Below, in pieces: positions 1-6,771 of a stretch of DNA of 64,000 nt. A program made the translations under genes and the position numbers. Within the stretch, counting starts at the first letter, position 1. Every line of letters begins with the position of its first letter. Source of the DNA: Streptomyces sp. CB02980 (GTDB lineage Bacteria > Actinomycetota > Actinomycetes > Streptomycetales > Streptomycetaceae); NCBI RefSeq assembly GCF_014451325.2, contig NZ_JACSCH020000014.1:211743-275742 (forward strand), written 5' to 3'. The notes beneath the pieces are model-generated. The model ran no database searches and had not been told where the DNA came from. It saw only the letters and a list, made by a program, of their open reading frames with translations.

Positions 1-2
1 GC

Positions 3-116
3 GCCAACTGCATGGCGCACTGCGGCTACGAGCCCACCGCCGTCCTCGCCACCATGGGTTCTCTCAAGGAATCCCTGCGCGCGGTCAGGGAGACCGTCTC
101 CGGGAACAACGGGTGA
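3..116 (+). CDS. hpnH: Adenosyl-hopene transferase HpnH, C-terminal fragment
   Basis: The window opens inside this gene; only the last 37 codons are present, in the frame starting at base 3. The peptide begins ANCMAHCGYEPTAVLATMGS and matches, from memory, the conserved C-terminal tail of HpnH. HpnH is the radical SAM enzyme that joins an adenosyl group to hopene (diploptene) in synthesis of extended, C35 hopanoids. The two cysteines and the histidine at the start of the fragment belong to the conserved C-terminal CxxC-type region. The next gene, an aminotransferase on the same strand 62 bp downstream, is the usual hopanoid neighbour. The identification rests on a short tail plus context. Confidence 0.8.
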   Translation, partial: ANCMAHCGYEPTAVLATMGSLKESLRAVRETVSGNNG

Positions 117-178
117 GCGCACGCGAAAGGGTGACCGACCATGAAGCCGGTGACCGCCCAGGGAACGGGTGAGCGGCC

Positions 179-1564
179 GTGAAGGGTGAGTTCGACCTGC
201 GGGCGCTGCTCGCCGAGCGCGGCGGCGAGCGGTACGAGCTGCACGCCCGCTACCTCAACCACCAGCTGCCGCGCATGCTCCACACCATCGGCTTCGACAA
301 GGTGTACGAGCGGGCCGAGGGCGCCCACTTCTGGGACGCCGACGGGGTCGACCACCTCGACATGCTCGCCGGCTTCGGCGTGATGGGCCTCGGACGGCAC
401 CACCCCGTCGTCCGCAAGGCCCTCCACGACGTCCTGGACGCCCAGCTCGCCGACCTCACCCGCTTCGACTGCCAGCCGCTGCCCGGACTCCTCGCCGAGC
501 GGCTGCTCGCCCACAGCCCGCATCTCGACCGGGTCTTCTTCGGCAACAGCGGCACGGAGGCCGTGGAGACCGCCCTGAAGTTCGCCCGGTACGCCACCGG
601 GCGGCCCAGGGTCCTCTACTGCACCCACGCCTTCCACGGGCTCACCACCGGCTCCCTCTCCGTCAACGGCGAGAACGGCTTCCGGGACGGCTTTGCCCCG
701 CTGCTGCCCGACACGGCGATCGGGCTCGGCGACCTCGACGCCCTGGAGCGGGAGCTGGGCAAGGGCGACGTGGCCGCCTTCGTCGTCGAACCGATCCAGG
801 GCAAGGGGGTCCACGAGGCCCCACCGGGCTTCCTGCGCGCCGCCCAGGAGCTGCTGCACCGGCACGGGGCGCTGCTCATCGCCGACGAGGTGCAGACCGG
901 CCTCGGCAGGACCGGCGACTTCTACGCGTACCAGCACGAGGACGGCGTCGAACCCGACCTGGTCTGTGTAGCCAAGGCGCTCTCCGGCGGTTACGTGCCG
1001 GTCGGCGCCACCCTCGGCAAGGACTGGATCTTCAAGAAGGTCTACTCGTCGATGGACCGGGTCCTGGTCCACTCGGCGAGCTTCGGATCGAACGCGCAGG
1101 CCATGGCGGCCGGGCTCGCCGTCCTCGCGGTGATGGAGGACGAGGGGACGGTCGCGCACGCCCGCCGGATCGGCGACCTGCTCTCCGGGCGGCTGAAGGA
1201 GCTCGTGCCCCGGTACGAGCTGCTCCACGAGATCCGCGGGCGCGGGCTGATGATCGGGATCGAGTTCGGCCGGCCGTCCTCGCTCGGGCTGCGCGGGCGC
1301 TGGACCATGCTCCAGGCGGCCCGGAAGGGTCTCTTCGCCCAGATGGTCGTCGTCCCGCTGCTCCAGCGGCACCAGATCCTCACCCAGGTCTCCGGGGACC
1401 ATCTGGAGGTGATCAAGCTGATCCCGCCGCTGGTCGTCGACGAGGCGGACGTGGACCGGTTCGTCACCGCCTTCACCGCGGTCATGGACGACGCCCACGG
1501 TGGCGGCGGGCTGATGTGGGACTTCGGGAAGACCCTGGTGAAACAGGCCGTCGCACAGCGCTGA
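179..1564 (+). CDS. hpnO: Class III aminotransferase of the hopanoid cluster (HpnO-type)
   Basis: A 461-residue PLP-dependent class III (ornithine/acetylornithine-like) aminotransferase. The GTG start at 179 is preceded by GAGCGG. Visible motifs: the PLP phosphate-binding stretch GNSGTEAVETALKFAR near residue 122, the aspartate that contacts the PLP ring in IADEVQTGLGRTG near 235, and the Schiff-base lysine in CVAKALSGG near 266. Its position directly after hpnH predicts formation of aminobacteriohopanetriol from a ribosyl- or hydroxy-hopanoid aldehyde; that substrate is inferred from context. As I recall, ispG and dxs copies lie between hpnH and this gene in S. coelicolor, but only 62 bp separate them here. 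Same transcriptional direction as hpnH, so probably the last enzyme gene of the hopanoid operon. Confidence 0.85.
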   Translation: MKGEFDLRALLAERGGERYELHARYLNHQLPRMLHTIGFDKVYERAEGAHFWDADGVDHLDMLAGFGVMGLGRHHPVVRKALHDVLDAQLADLTRFDCQPLPGLLAERLLAHSPHLDRVFFGNSGTEAVETALKFARYATGRPRVLYCTHAFHGLTTGSLSVNGENGFRDGFAPLLPDTAIGLGDLDALERELGKGDVAAFVVEPIQGKGVHEAPPGFLRAAQELLHRHGALLIADEVQTGLGRTGDFYAYQHEDGVEPDLVCVAKALSGGYVPVGATLGKDWIFKKVYSSMDRVLVHSASFGSNAQAMAAGLAVLAVMEDEGTVAHARRIGDLLSGRLKELVPRYELLHEIRGRGLMIGIEFGRPSSLGLRGRWTMLQAARKGLFAQMVVVPLLQRHQILTQVSGDHLEVIKLIPPLVVDEADVDRFVTAFTAVMDDAHGGGGLMWDFGKTLVKQAVAQR

Positions 1565-1582
1565 CCGTACGACCCCGGGCTT

Positions 1583-1617
1583 TTGCCTCTGAGGCAAGAA
1601 ACTTGCCTCAGAGGCAC
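1583..1617. promoter_or_regulatory. Two tandem palindromic operators upstream of the XRE regulator
   Basis: Two near-identical 15-bp palindromes: TTGCCTCTGAGGCAA at 1583-1597 and TTGCCTCAGAGGCAC at 1603-1617. Their centres are 20 bp apart, about two helical turns, and they end 20 bp before the ATG of the XRE-cupin gene. The spacing suggests cooperative binding on one DNA face by two dimers. Autoregulation by the adjacent XRE protein is the simplest reading (inference). Confidence 0.75.
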
Positions 1618-1637
1618 GATCCTGGCGGAATGGACGC

Positions 1638-2297
1638 ATGGACCACGTCCCCGGGGAAACCTCCCCGGACCCCGTCACCCCGGCCCCCGGCGCCCCTGGC
1701 ACCGCCGGCCCCGACGTCCTGCCCGATGTCGCCCCGCAGCTGCGGGCCCTGCGCCGCCGCCGGGGGCTCACCCTGGAGGCAGCCGCCCAGCGGGCCGGCC
1801 TCTCGCCGGCCCACCTCTCGCGTCTGGAGACGGGGAACCGGCAGCCCTCGCTCCCGATGCTGCTGGCCCTGGCCCGTATCTACGGTACGACGGTCTCCGA
1901 GCTCCTCGGCGAGACGCCCCCCGAGCGCGACCCCGTCGTCCGCGCCGGGCGCTCCGAACCCGTCGAGGCCGACGGCTGGATCTACCGCCAGGCGGGCGGC
2001 GCCGGCCGCGCCCTGCAGTGCCTGCGGGTCCACGTGCCGTACGCCACCCGGGCCGACATCGTGCGCGTCCACCCCGGCGAGGAGTGGATCCACGTCCTGG
2101 AGGGCCGGGTGCGGCTGGCGCTCGGCGAGGCCGTCCACGTCCTCGATCCCGGGGACAGCGCGCACTTCGACTCGCTGACCCCGCACCGGATCGGGGCGGC
2201 GACCCCCGGCGGGGCCGAGCTGCTCTTCGTCCACACCCTGATGCAGAGCCCCGTCGCCGAGCTGTGTCTCGGCGACGGAACTCCGCACCGACGCTGA
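1638..2297 (+). CDS. XRE-family transcriptional regulator with C-terminal cupin
   Basis: A 219-residue regulator. An acidic, proline-rich leader (1-30) is followed by a helix-turn-helix at about 33-88 (LRRRRGLTLEAAAQRAGLSP then HLSRLETGNRQPSLPMLLALA), then a cupin_2 barrel at about 125-200 with the conserved HPGEEWIHVLEGRV and PGDSAHFDSLTPHRI segments. HTH-cupin proteins of this build usually sense a small metabolite in the cupin and control neighbouring genes. It directly follows the hopanoid aminotransferase gene, and in S. coelicolor a DNA-binding protein gene occupies the same place (from memory), so control of hopanoid or membrane genes is plausible but unproven. The ATG lacks a strong Shine-Dalgarno sequence. 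Two tandem palindromes lie just upstream. Confidence 0.88.
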   Translation: MDHVPGETSPDPVTPAPGAPGTAGPDVLPDVAPQLRALRRRRGLTLEAAAQRAGLSPAHLSRLETGNRQPSLPMLLALARIYGTTVSELLGETPPERDPVVRAGRSEPVEADGWIYRQAGGAGRALQCLRVHVPYATRADIVRVHPGEEWIHVLEGRVRLALGEAVHVLDPGDSAHFDSLTPHRIGAATPGGAELLFVHTLMQSPVAELCLGDGTPHRR

Positions 2298-2331
2298 TCC
2301 CGCGTACTTCCTTCGACAGAAAAGGACCGAG

Positions 2332-2487
2332 ATGTCCGAGAAGTCACGAGCTGTCACCGGCGAAGAGCGAGGCGAGGGCAAGTTCCCCAAGGGTCTCGTC
2401 CTGCGCCTCTTCGCCTATCTGATCGCCGGGCACCTCTTCGCCGGCTTCCTCTACCTGCTCTTCATGCTCGGCGGGCAGAACCAGTAG
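2332..2487 (+). CDS. Small single-pass membrane protein (DUF6126-like)
   Basis: A 51-residue protein. The ATG at 2332 has an AAAGGA Shine-Dalgarno eight bases upstream. A charged N-terminus (MSEKSRAVTGEERGEGKFPK) is followed by one hydrophobic helix at about residues 24-46 (FAYLIAGHLFAGFLYLLFML) and a short polar tail. I associate it with the small DUF6126 family that follows the XRE-cupin gene in Streptomyces hopanoid regions (from memory). It lies 34 bp after the regulator on the same strand and is probably cotranscribed. A membrane role near hopanoid-modified lipids is a guess. Confidence 0.75.
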   Translation: MSEKSRAVTGEERGEGKFPKGLVLRLFAYLIAGHLFAGFLYLLFMLGGQNQ

Positions 2488-2494
2488 GTCCTGG

Positions 2495-3316
2495 TCACGC
2501 CTCCGTGAGCAGCCGCTCGCGCAGCCGCTCGCGGGTCTCCGGGGACAGCTTCAGGCCCTCCGTGAGGTAGGCGTCCACCGAGCCCCAGGTCGCCTCGATC
2601 GTCTCGAAGGCGCCCCGCAGATACTCCGCCCGCGCGTCGAACAGCGGGCTCAGCAGCTCCATCACCTCGGGCGACATCGCGTCCGGGGCGGTGGAGCTGC
2701 GGCGCACCTTGTAGCGGCGGTGCGGGTCGTTCGACTTCACGTAGTCGGCCTCGATCGCCTCCCGCTCGACCCCGAGGGCCAGCAGGGTGATCGCGATGGA
2801 GAGCCCGGCGCGGTCCTTGCCGGCCGCGCAGTGCATCAGGGCGGGGAGGCTGTCCTCGGCCAGCGCGTGCAGGATCCGGCTGTGCTCCTCGGTCCGCTCG
2901 ACCACCATCTTCCGGTACGAGTCGGACATTCGGGTCGCGGCCTTGCCGTCGCCGAGGATGTCCCGCAGCTGCTCGATGTCGCCGTCGCGGACCAGCTTCC
3001 AGAACTCCTTTCCGTCGGCCGGGTCGTTGAGGGGTATGTTCACGTTCCGTACACCCGGCAGGTCGACGTCCGGGCCCTCGACCTTCCGGTCGGCGAGGTT
3101 CCGGAAGTCGAAGACGGTGTGCAGTCCGAGCGAGTCGAGGAAGACGATGTCCTCCTCGGTGGCGTGGGCGAGGTGGCCGCTGCGGTAGAGGCGGCCGGGG
3201 TGCACGGCACGCCCGTCCGTCGTCGGCAGGCCGCCCACGTCCCGGAAGTTGCGGACCTCGGCCAGCTCGGGTTCGTTCGCTTCGATGGGCGGGACCTGCG
3301 GCAGCTGCTGCGTCAC
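2495..3316 (-). CDS. Tyrosine-protein phosphatase (Y_phosphatase3 family)
   Basis: A 273-residue cytoplasmic protein tyrosine/serine phosphatase of the MptpB-like family. The GTG at 3316 is chosen because AGGAG lies six bases upstream; the open frame continues 19 codons further without a better site. The N-terminal NFRDVGG motif (near residue 23) and the catalytic P-loop HCAAGKDRAG (near 161) are diagnostic. The nucleophile is the cysteine and the lysine-aspartate pair is the family signature; the more usual HCTAGKDRTG has two Thr where Ala is found here. It may act on phosphoproteins or phosphoinositides. Convergent with the small membrane protein gene, 7 bp between stops. No signal peptide is visible. 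Confidence 0.9.
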   Translation of the reverse strand: MTQQLPQVPPIEANEPELAEVRNFRDVGGLPTTDGRAVHPGRLYRSGHLAHATEEDIVFLDSLGLHTVFDFRNLADRKVEGPDVDLPGVRNVNIPLNDPADGKEFWKLVRDGDIEQLRDILGDGKAATRMSDSYRKMVVERTEEHSRILHALAEDSLPALMHCAAGKDRAGLSIAITLLALGVEREAIEADYVKSNDPHRRYKVRRSSTAPDAMSPEVMELLSPLFDARAEYLRGAFETIEATWGSVDAYLTEGLKLSPETRERLRERLLTEA

Positions 3317-3685
3317 GGATGCTCCTGATGGTCGACGTTCGGGTGCCCGATGCGAGATCGGTTCCAGGGGCAATCATCCAGGTGGGGCCGTGATGGCGCA
3401 CCCCCCTGGACGGGAATGGGTGATCTGTCCGAATTGAGGCCTTGCGTATAACGCGCCCTGTTTACAGGCGAGATGAGTCGCAGCGCGTGAGCAGGGTCAT
3501 AGAAGTGACGGATCGTGGCCGACGGGCCGGAGCAATTGCCGTACGGAAAAAGGAAATCGAGGGTCCGTCATCCACGGAGGGTGACCGGAATTCCAGGTGA
3601 AAGGCCGTACCCGGAAAGCCGGGAGAAATCATTGGCTTGTTCGCGTCGACCCCGCTCGTCTAGCGTCACCGTCAATCCGGTCGGA
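3317..3685. other. Intergenic region upstream of the riboswitch; probable promoter
   Basis: No convincing gene. The stretch separates the divergent phosphatase and M23 peptidase genes. A possible promoter for the riboswitch transcript is TTGTTC at 3637-3642, an 18-bp spacer, and TAGCGT at 3661-3666, about 25 bp before the aptamer. An 11-bp palindrome GCGTATAACGC lies near 3443 and may be a regulatory site. Overall base composition is lower in GC than the flanking genes. Confidence 0.45.
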
Positions 3686-3856
3686 CCGCCGAATCCTGCC
3701 ACCGTCCGGAATTCCACTCATCCCATGCGTGGCAGGAGCGGGGGACCCAGGAAGTACGCCGGTCCCGCGACGCAGGACGGCTCGGGGTGAAGCCGCGTGA
3801 GAGCGCGGCCGGACATCTCCAGTCCGAACCCGACAGCTCACCTCGTAGGCGCCGGA
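3686..3856 (+). promoter_or_regulatory. c-di-AMP riboswitch (ydaO/yuaA type)
   Basis: The leader of the M23 peptidase gene carries the hallmark blocks of the ydaO-yuaA aptamer in order: CCGAATCCTGCC, then GGCAGGAGCGGGGGACCCA, then GGGGTGAAGCCGCG, then CCGAACCCGACAGCTCACCT followed by CGTAGGCG. The final block ends about 12 bp before the start codon, so the ribosome binding site GGAGAGGA lies just after it. In actinobacteria this RNA precedes genes for cell-wall hydrolases such as rpfA, and binding of cyclic di-AMP turns expression off (known for the class). The sequence supports the assignment strongly; control of this gene is inference. Confidence 0.93.
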
Positions 3857-3868
3857 GAGGAATTCGCC

Positions 3869-4867
3869 ATGCCCGCGAAGGGTAAGCACCGCCGCATCAA
3901 GTCCAACCGCCTCACCCGCGGAATCGCCGCCGCCGGTACGGGAGGTGCCGTCGTCGCCCTCCCGCTCCTCGGTGCCACCGGCGCCCACGCCGCCGAGCAG
4001 GCCGCCCCGGCCGCCGCTCCCGGCCAGGCCGTCACCGCCGCCGCCCAGGTGAAGGCCCCCGTCGTCGCCAAGGCGGCGCCCACCGCCGCGAAGGCCGCGC
4101 CCAAGACGTACTCCGTCGTGCGGGGCGACTACCTGTCGAAGATCGCCGCCGAGCACCACCTCACCGGTGGCTGGCAGAAGCTGTACGCGGACAACCGTCA
4201 GGTCGTCGGCGAGAACCCCTCGCTCATCCTGCCCGGCATGAAGCTCACCCTCGGCGCCAAGAGCACCGCCAAGGCCGCCGCGCCGAAGAGCGCCGCGCCC
4301 AAGGCCGCCGCCCCCAAGAGCTCCGAGAAGAACGGCGACACCTCGCGCGCCTCCCGGAGCAGCGAGCGCTCCGCCGCCCCGGCCGCGAGCACCCCGGCCG
4401 CGGACGCCTCCGCCGCGAAGACGGCGCAGTCCTCGGGGTCCTCCGGCGCCTCGACCTCCGCCTCCGGCTGGTTCGCCCCGGTCAGCGGCGGCATGTCCAC
4501 CCCGTACCGCGCCGCCGGCTCCATGTGGTCCTCCGGCTACCACACCGGTGTCGACTTCATGGCCTCCACCGGAACCACGATCGTCGCGGTCGGCCCCGGC
4601 ACCGTCTACTCCGCCGGCGACGGTGGCGCGTACGGCAACCAGGTCGTCATCCAGCACGCCGACGGCACCTTCTCGCAGTACGCTCACCTCTCCTCGATCT
4701 CCGTCTCCGCCGGCCAGACCGTGAGCGGCGGAGAGCAGATCGGCCTCTCCGGCGCGACCGGCAACGTCACCGGCCCGCACCTGCACTTCGAGATCCGCAC
4801 CGGGCCGGACTACGGCTCCGACATCGACCCGATCGCCGCCCTGCGCCAGCACGGTGTGAACATCTGA
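3869..4867 (+). CDS. Secreted LysM-M23 peptidoglycan endopeptidase
   Basis: A 332-residue secreted cell-wall enzyme. The ATG at 3869 follows GGAGAGGA; a longer frame from 3797 would run through the riboswitch and is rejected. Order of parts: basic N-terminus MPAKGKHRRIKSNRLTRG and hydrophobic signal ending GAHA-AEQ (residues 1-42), Ala/Lys-rich linker, LysM at about 78-130 (YSVVRGDYLSKIAAEHHLTG), a long Ala/Ser/Lys linker, and an M23 (lysostaphin-like) domain at about 218-332. Zinc ligands are visible as HTGVDF and HLHFEIR. It should cleave peptide cross-bridges of peptidoglycan during growth or spore germination. The c-di-AMP riboswitch in its leader ties it to cell-wall homeostasis. Confidence 0.94.
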   Translation: MPAKGKHRRIKSNRLTRGIAAAGTGGAVVALPLLGATGAHAAEQAAPAAAPGQAVTAAAQVKAPVVAKAAPTAAKAAPKTYSVVRGDYLSKIAAEHHLTGGWQKLYADNRQVVGENPSLILPGMKLTLGAKSTAKAAAPKSAAPKAAAPKSSEKNGDTSRASRSSERSAAPAASTPAADASAAKTAQSSGSSGASTSASGWFAPVSGGMSTPYRAAGSMWSSGYHTGVDFMASTGTTIVAVGPGTVYSAGDGGAYGNQVVIQHADGTFSQYAHLSSISVSAGQTVSGGEQIGLSGATGNVTGPHLHFEIRTGPDYGSDIDPIAALRQHGVNI

Positions 4868-4884
4868 CGCTCCGTCGTCACCCC

Positions 4885-4912
4885 GAGGCCCGGCACACAT
4901 GTGCCGGGCCTC
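4885..4912 (+). terminator. Intrinsic terminator hairpin after the M23 gene
   Basis: A perfect 12-bp stem, GAGGCCCGGCAC and GTGCCGGGCCTC, with a four-base ACAT loop, starting 18 bp after the peptidase stop codon. There is no strong T-tract, which is common in Streptomyces. Confidence 0.85.
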
Positions 4913-4937
4913 CGGCGTGTTCCCGGTCTATTCCGGC

Positions 4938-4967
4938 TTGGCAAATTCTTTATCGGTGGCATATGTC
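4938..4967 (+). promoter_or_regulatory. Probable promoter of the SGNH hydrolase gene
   Basis: TTGGCA at 4938-4943 and TATGTC at 4962-4967, separated by 18 bp, in a locally AT-rich patch between the upstream terminator and the GTG start at 5031. It resembles a housekeeping-sigma promoter. Confidence 0.5.
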
Positions 4968-5030
4968 ACCCGACGTCAACCCCTCCTTACGGTCGCGTAG
5001 GTCACATCCGAAGGGGAAGGATGTGCTCCC

Positions 5031-5825
5031 GTGGCAGACGATTCGAGATCAAGAGACAAGCACGCATTCGGGTCGTACGCGGCGATCGGTGACAGCTTCA
5101 CCGAGGGCGTCGGAGACCCCGGGCCCGACGGGACGTACGTCGGCTGGGCGGACCGCTTCGCGGTCCTGCTCGCCGACCAGCTGCCGGAGCACGACGCCTT
5201 CCGCTACGCCAACCTGGCCGTACGCGGGCGCCTCCTCGACCAGATCGTGGCGGAACAGGTCCCCCGGGCGAAGGAACTCGCCCCCGACCTGGTGACCTTC
5301 TGCGCCGGCGGCAACGACATCATCCGCCCCGGCACCGACCCCGACGAGGTCGCCGAGCGCTTCGAGCGCGCCGTCGCCGAACTCACCTCCGCCGTCGGCA
5401 CCGTGATGGTGACCACCGGCTTCGACACCCGCGGCGTCACGCTCCTCAAGCACCTGCGCGGCAAGATCGCCACGTACAACGGGCACGTCCGGGCCATCGC
5501 GGACCGCTACGGCTGCCCGGTCCTCGACCTCTGGTCACTGAAGTCCGTGCAGGACCGGCGCGCCTGGGACGACGACCGGCTGCACCTCTCGTCCGACGGC
5601 CACACCCGGGTCGCCCTGCGCGCCGCCCAGGTCCTCGGCATGCCGGTGCCGGCCGACCCGGACCAGATGTGGCCGCCGGTACCCCCGCGCGGCACGCTCG
5701 AGGTGCGCCGCGACGACATCCACTGGGCCAGGGAGTACCTCGTGCCCTGGATCGGCCGCCGGCTGCGCGGCGAGAGCTCCGGCGACCACGTCGAGGCGAA
5801 GCGCCCCGACCTCATGCCCCTGTAG
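5031..5825 (+). CDS. SGNH/GDSL-family hydrolase
   Basis: A 264-residue esterase/lipase-like protein without an obvious signal peptide. The GTG at 5031 has GGGGAAGGA upstream. SGNH blocks are all visible: AIGDSFTEGVGD (nucleophile serine, near residue 19), the block III GGNDIIRPG (near 95), and the catalytic Asp/His pair in DDRLHLSSDGH (near 184). The C-terminal 60 residues (VPPRGTLEVRRDDIHWAREY and beyond) extend past the usual fold and appear in streptomycete homologues as I recall them. The substrate cannot be read from sequence. Its 3' end overlaps the convergent radical SAM gene by 14 bp. Confidence 0.9.
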   Translation: MADDSRSRDKHAFGSYAAIGDSFTEGVGDPGPDGTYVGWADRFAVLLADQLPEHDAFRYANLAVRGRLLDQIVAEQVPRAKELAPDLVTFCAGGNDIIRPGTDPDEVAERFERAVAELTSAVGTVMVTTGFDTRGVTLLKHLRGKIATYNGHVRAIADRYGCPVLDLWSLKSVQDRRAWDDDRLHLSSDGHTRVALRAAQVLGMPVPADPDQMWPPVPPRGTLEVRRDDIHWAREYLVPWIGRRLRGESSGDHVEAKRPDLMPL

Positions 5826-6762
5826 TTCCGGGGAACGCCGGCGGGTGCGCGACGGCGGGGATCCGCTCCAGGACCCCGCCGGCGAACACGTCGTACAGCG
5901 GCAGCGTCTCCAGATGGACATAGCCGATGTGACAGTCGCAGACGGCGAGGGGGCAGGCCCGGGGGCGGAGGGCGGCGCGGTACGAGCCGTCGTACAGGTT
6001 CCCCAGCTCGGCCTTGACGAAATGGCAGCGCCGTACCGTCCCCTCGCCGTCCACCGAGATCACCGACTCCCCGGTCCGGCACGGCAGTCCCGCCGAGCGG
6101 TGCGGATGACGGCTGTACGGGAAGAGCGGGTCGATCCGCGTCCACTCCGCGGCCTCCGCGTCGGTGTACGCGTGCCCGTCCGCGGCGTTCACCCAGAGGT
6201 AGACGTGCGCCGGCAGGGCGGCCCGCAGCCGCCGGGCGTGCTCCGCGTGCTCGGGAAGCCCGACGACGCCGACGCTGAAGCGGACGCCCCGCTCCGCCAG
6301 CTCCCCGCACTTGGCGAGGAAGCGCTCGTACGGCGTCTGGCCCGGGTGGTACGTGCACCAGAGCGCCACGCTCTCCGGGTCCGCCTCCGCCAGCCAGTCG
6401 GTCCGGCAGCTCAGATTCGTCTGGATCGCCACCCGCTCCACATGGGGGAGCCGGGACAGCTCGACCAGCGCCCGCCGGTACCAGGAGCGGACCAGGCCCT
6501 CGCCCCACGGGGTGAAGAGGACGCGCAGCCGGTCCTCGGTCTGCCCGGCGGCCCACCCGGTGAACCGTTCGAGCGCCGCCCGGTCCGCGCGCAGCTGCTC
6601 CCGGCTGTCCCGGCGCTTGGCGAACGGGCAGTACGGGCAGTCGAAGTCGCAGGAGGAGAGCGGCCCGCGGTAGAGCAGGGTCAGGTCCATGCCGGGGCCC
6701 GTGATCGGCGACGGTGTCAGGTCTGTGCCCGGGCCCGGGATCGGCAACGGTGTCAGGTCCAC
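5812..6762 (-). CDS. STM4011-family radical SAM protein
   Basis: A 316-residue radical SAM protein, last gene of the five-gene operon. The [4Fe-4S] motif is CDFDCPYC near residue 38 (C-x3-C-x2-C). A C-terminal cysteine-rich patch (ACPLAVCDCHIGYVH near 275) suggests an auxiliary cluster or metal site. The GTG at 6762 follows AGGCGG five bases upstream and lies 9 bp after the STM4012 stop. The family-like N-terminus (MDLTLLYRGPLSSCDFDC) only starts at the ATG at 6690; the 24 extra residues between come from a tandem 36-bp duplication. Either start may be used. The reaction is unknown; the operon setting predicts a modification done together with the second radical SAM enzyme. Confidence 0.88.
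   Translation of the reverse strand: MDLTPLPIPGPGTDLTPSPITGPGMDLTLLYRGPLSSCDFDCPYCPFAKRRDSREQLRADRAALERFTGWAAGQTEDRLRVLFTPWGEGLVRSWYRRALVELSRLPHVERVAIQTNLSCRTDWLAEADPESVALWCTYHPGQTPYERFLAKCGELAERGVRFSVGVVGLPEHAEHARRLRAALPAHVYLWVNAADGHAYTDAEAAEWTRIDPLFPYSRHPHRSAGLPCRTGESVISVDGEGTVRRCHFVKAELGNLYDGSYRAALRPRACPLAVCDCHIGYVHLETLPLYDVFAGGVLERIPAVAHPPAFPGTTGA
6691..6762 (-). repeat. Tandem 36-bp duplication at the 5' end of the STM4011 gene
   Basis: Two 36-bp copies (6691-6726 and 6727-6762) differ at only a few positions, and part of a third follows at 6675-6690. The unit encodes Asp-Leu-Thr-Pro-x-Pro-Ile-x-Gly-Pro-Gly-x, so the frame is kept and a Pro/Gly-rich lead is added before the conserved start. 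Confidence 0.8.
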
Positions 6763-6771
6763 GGTCGCCGC

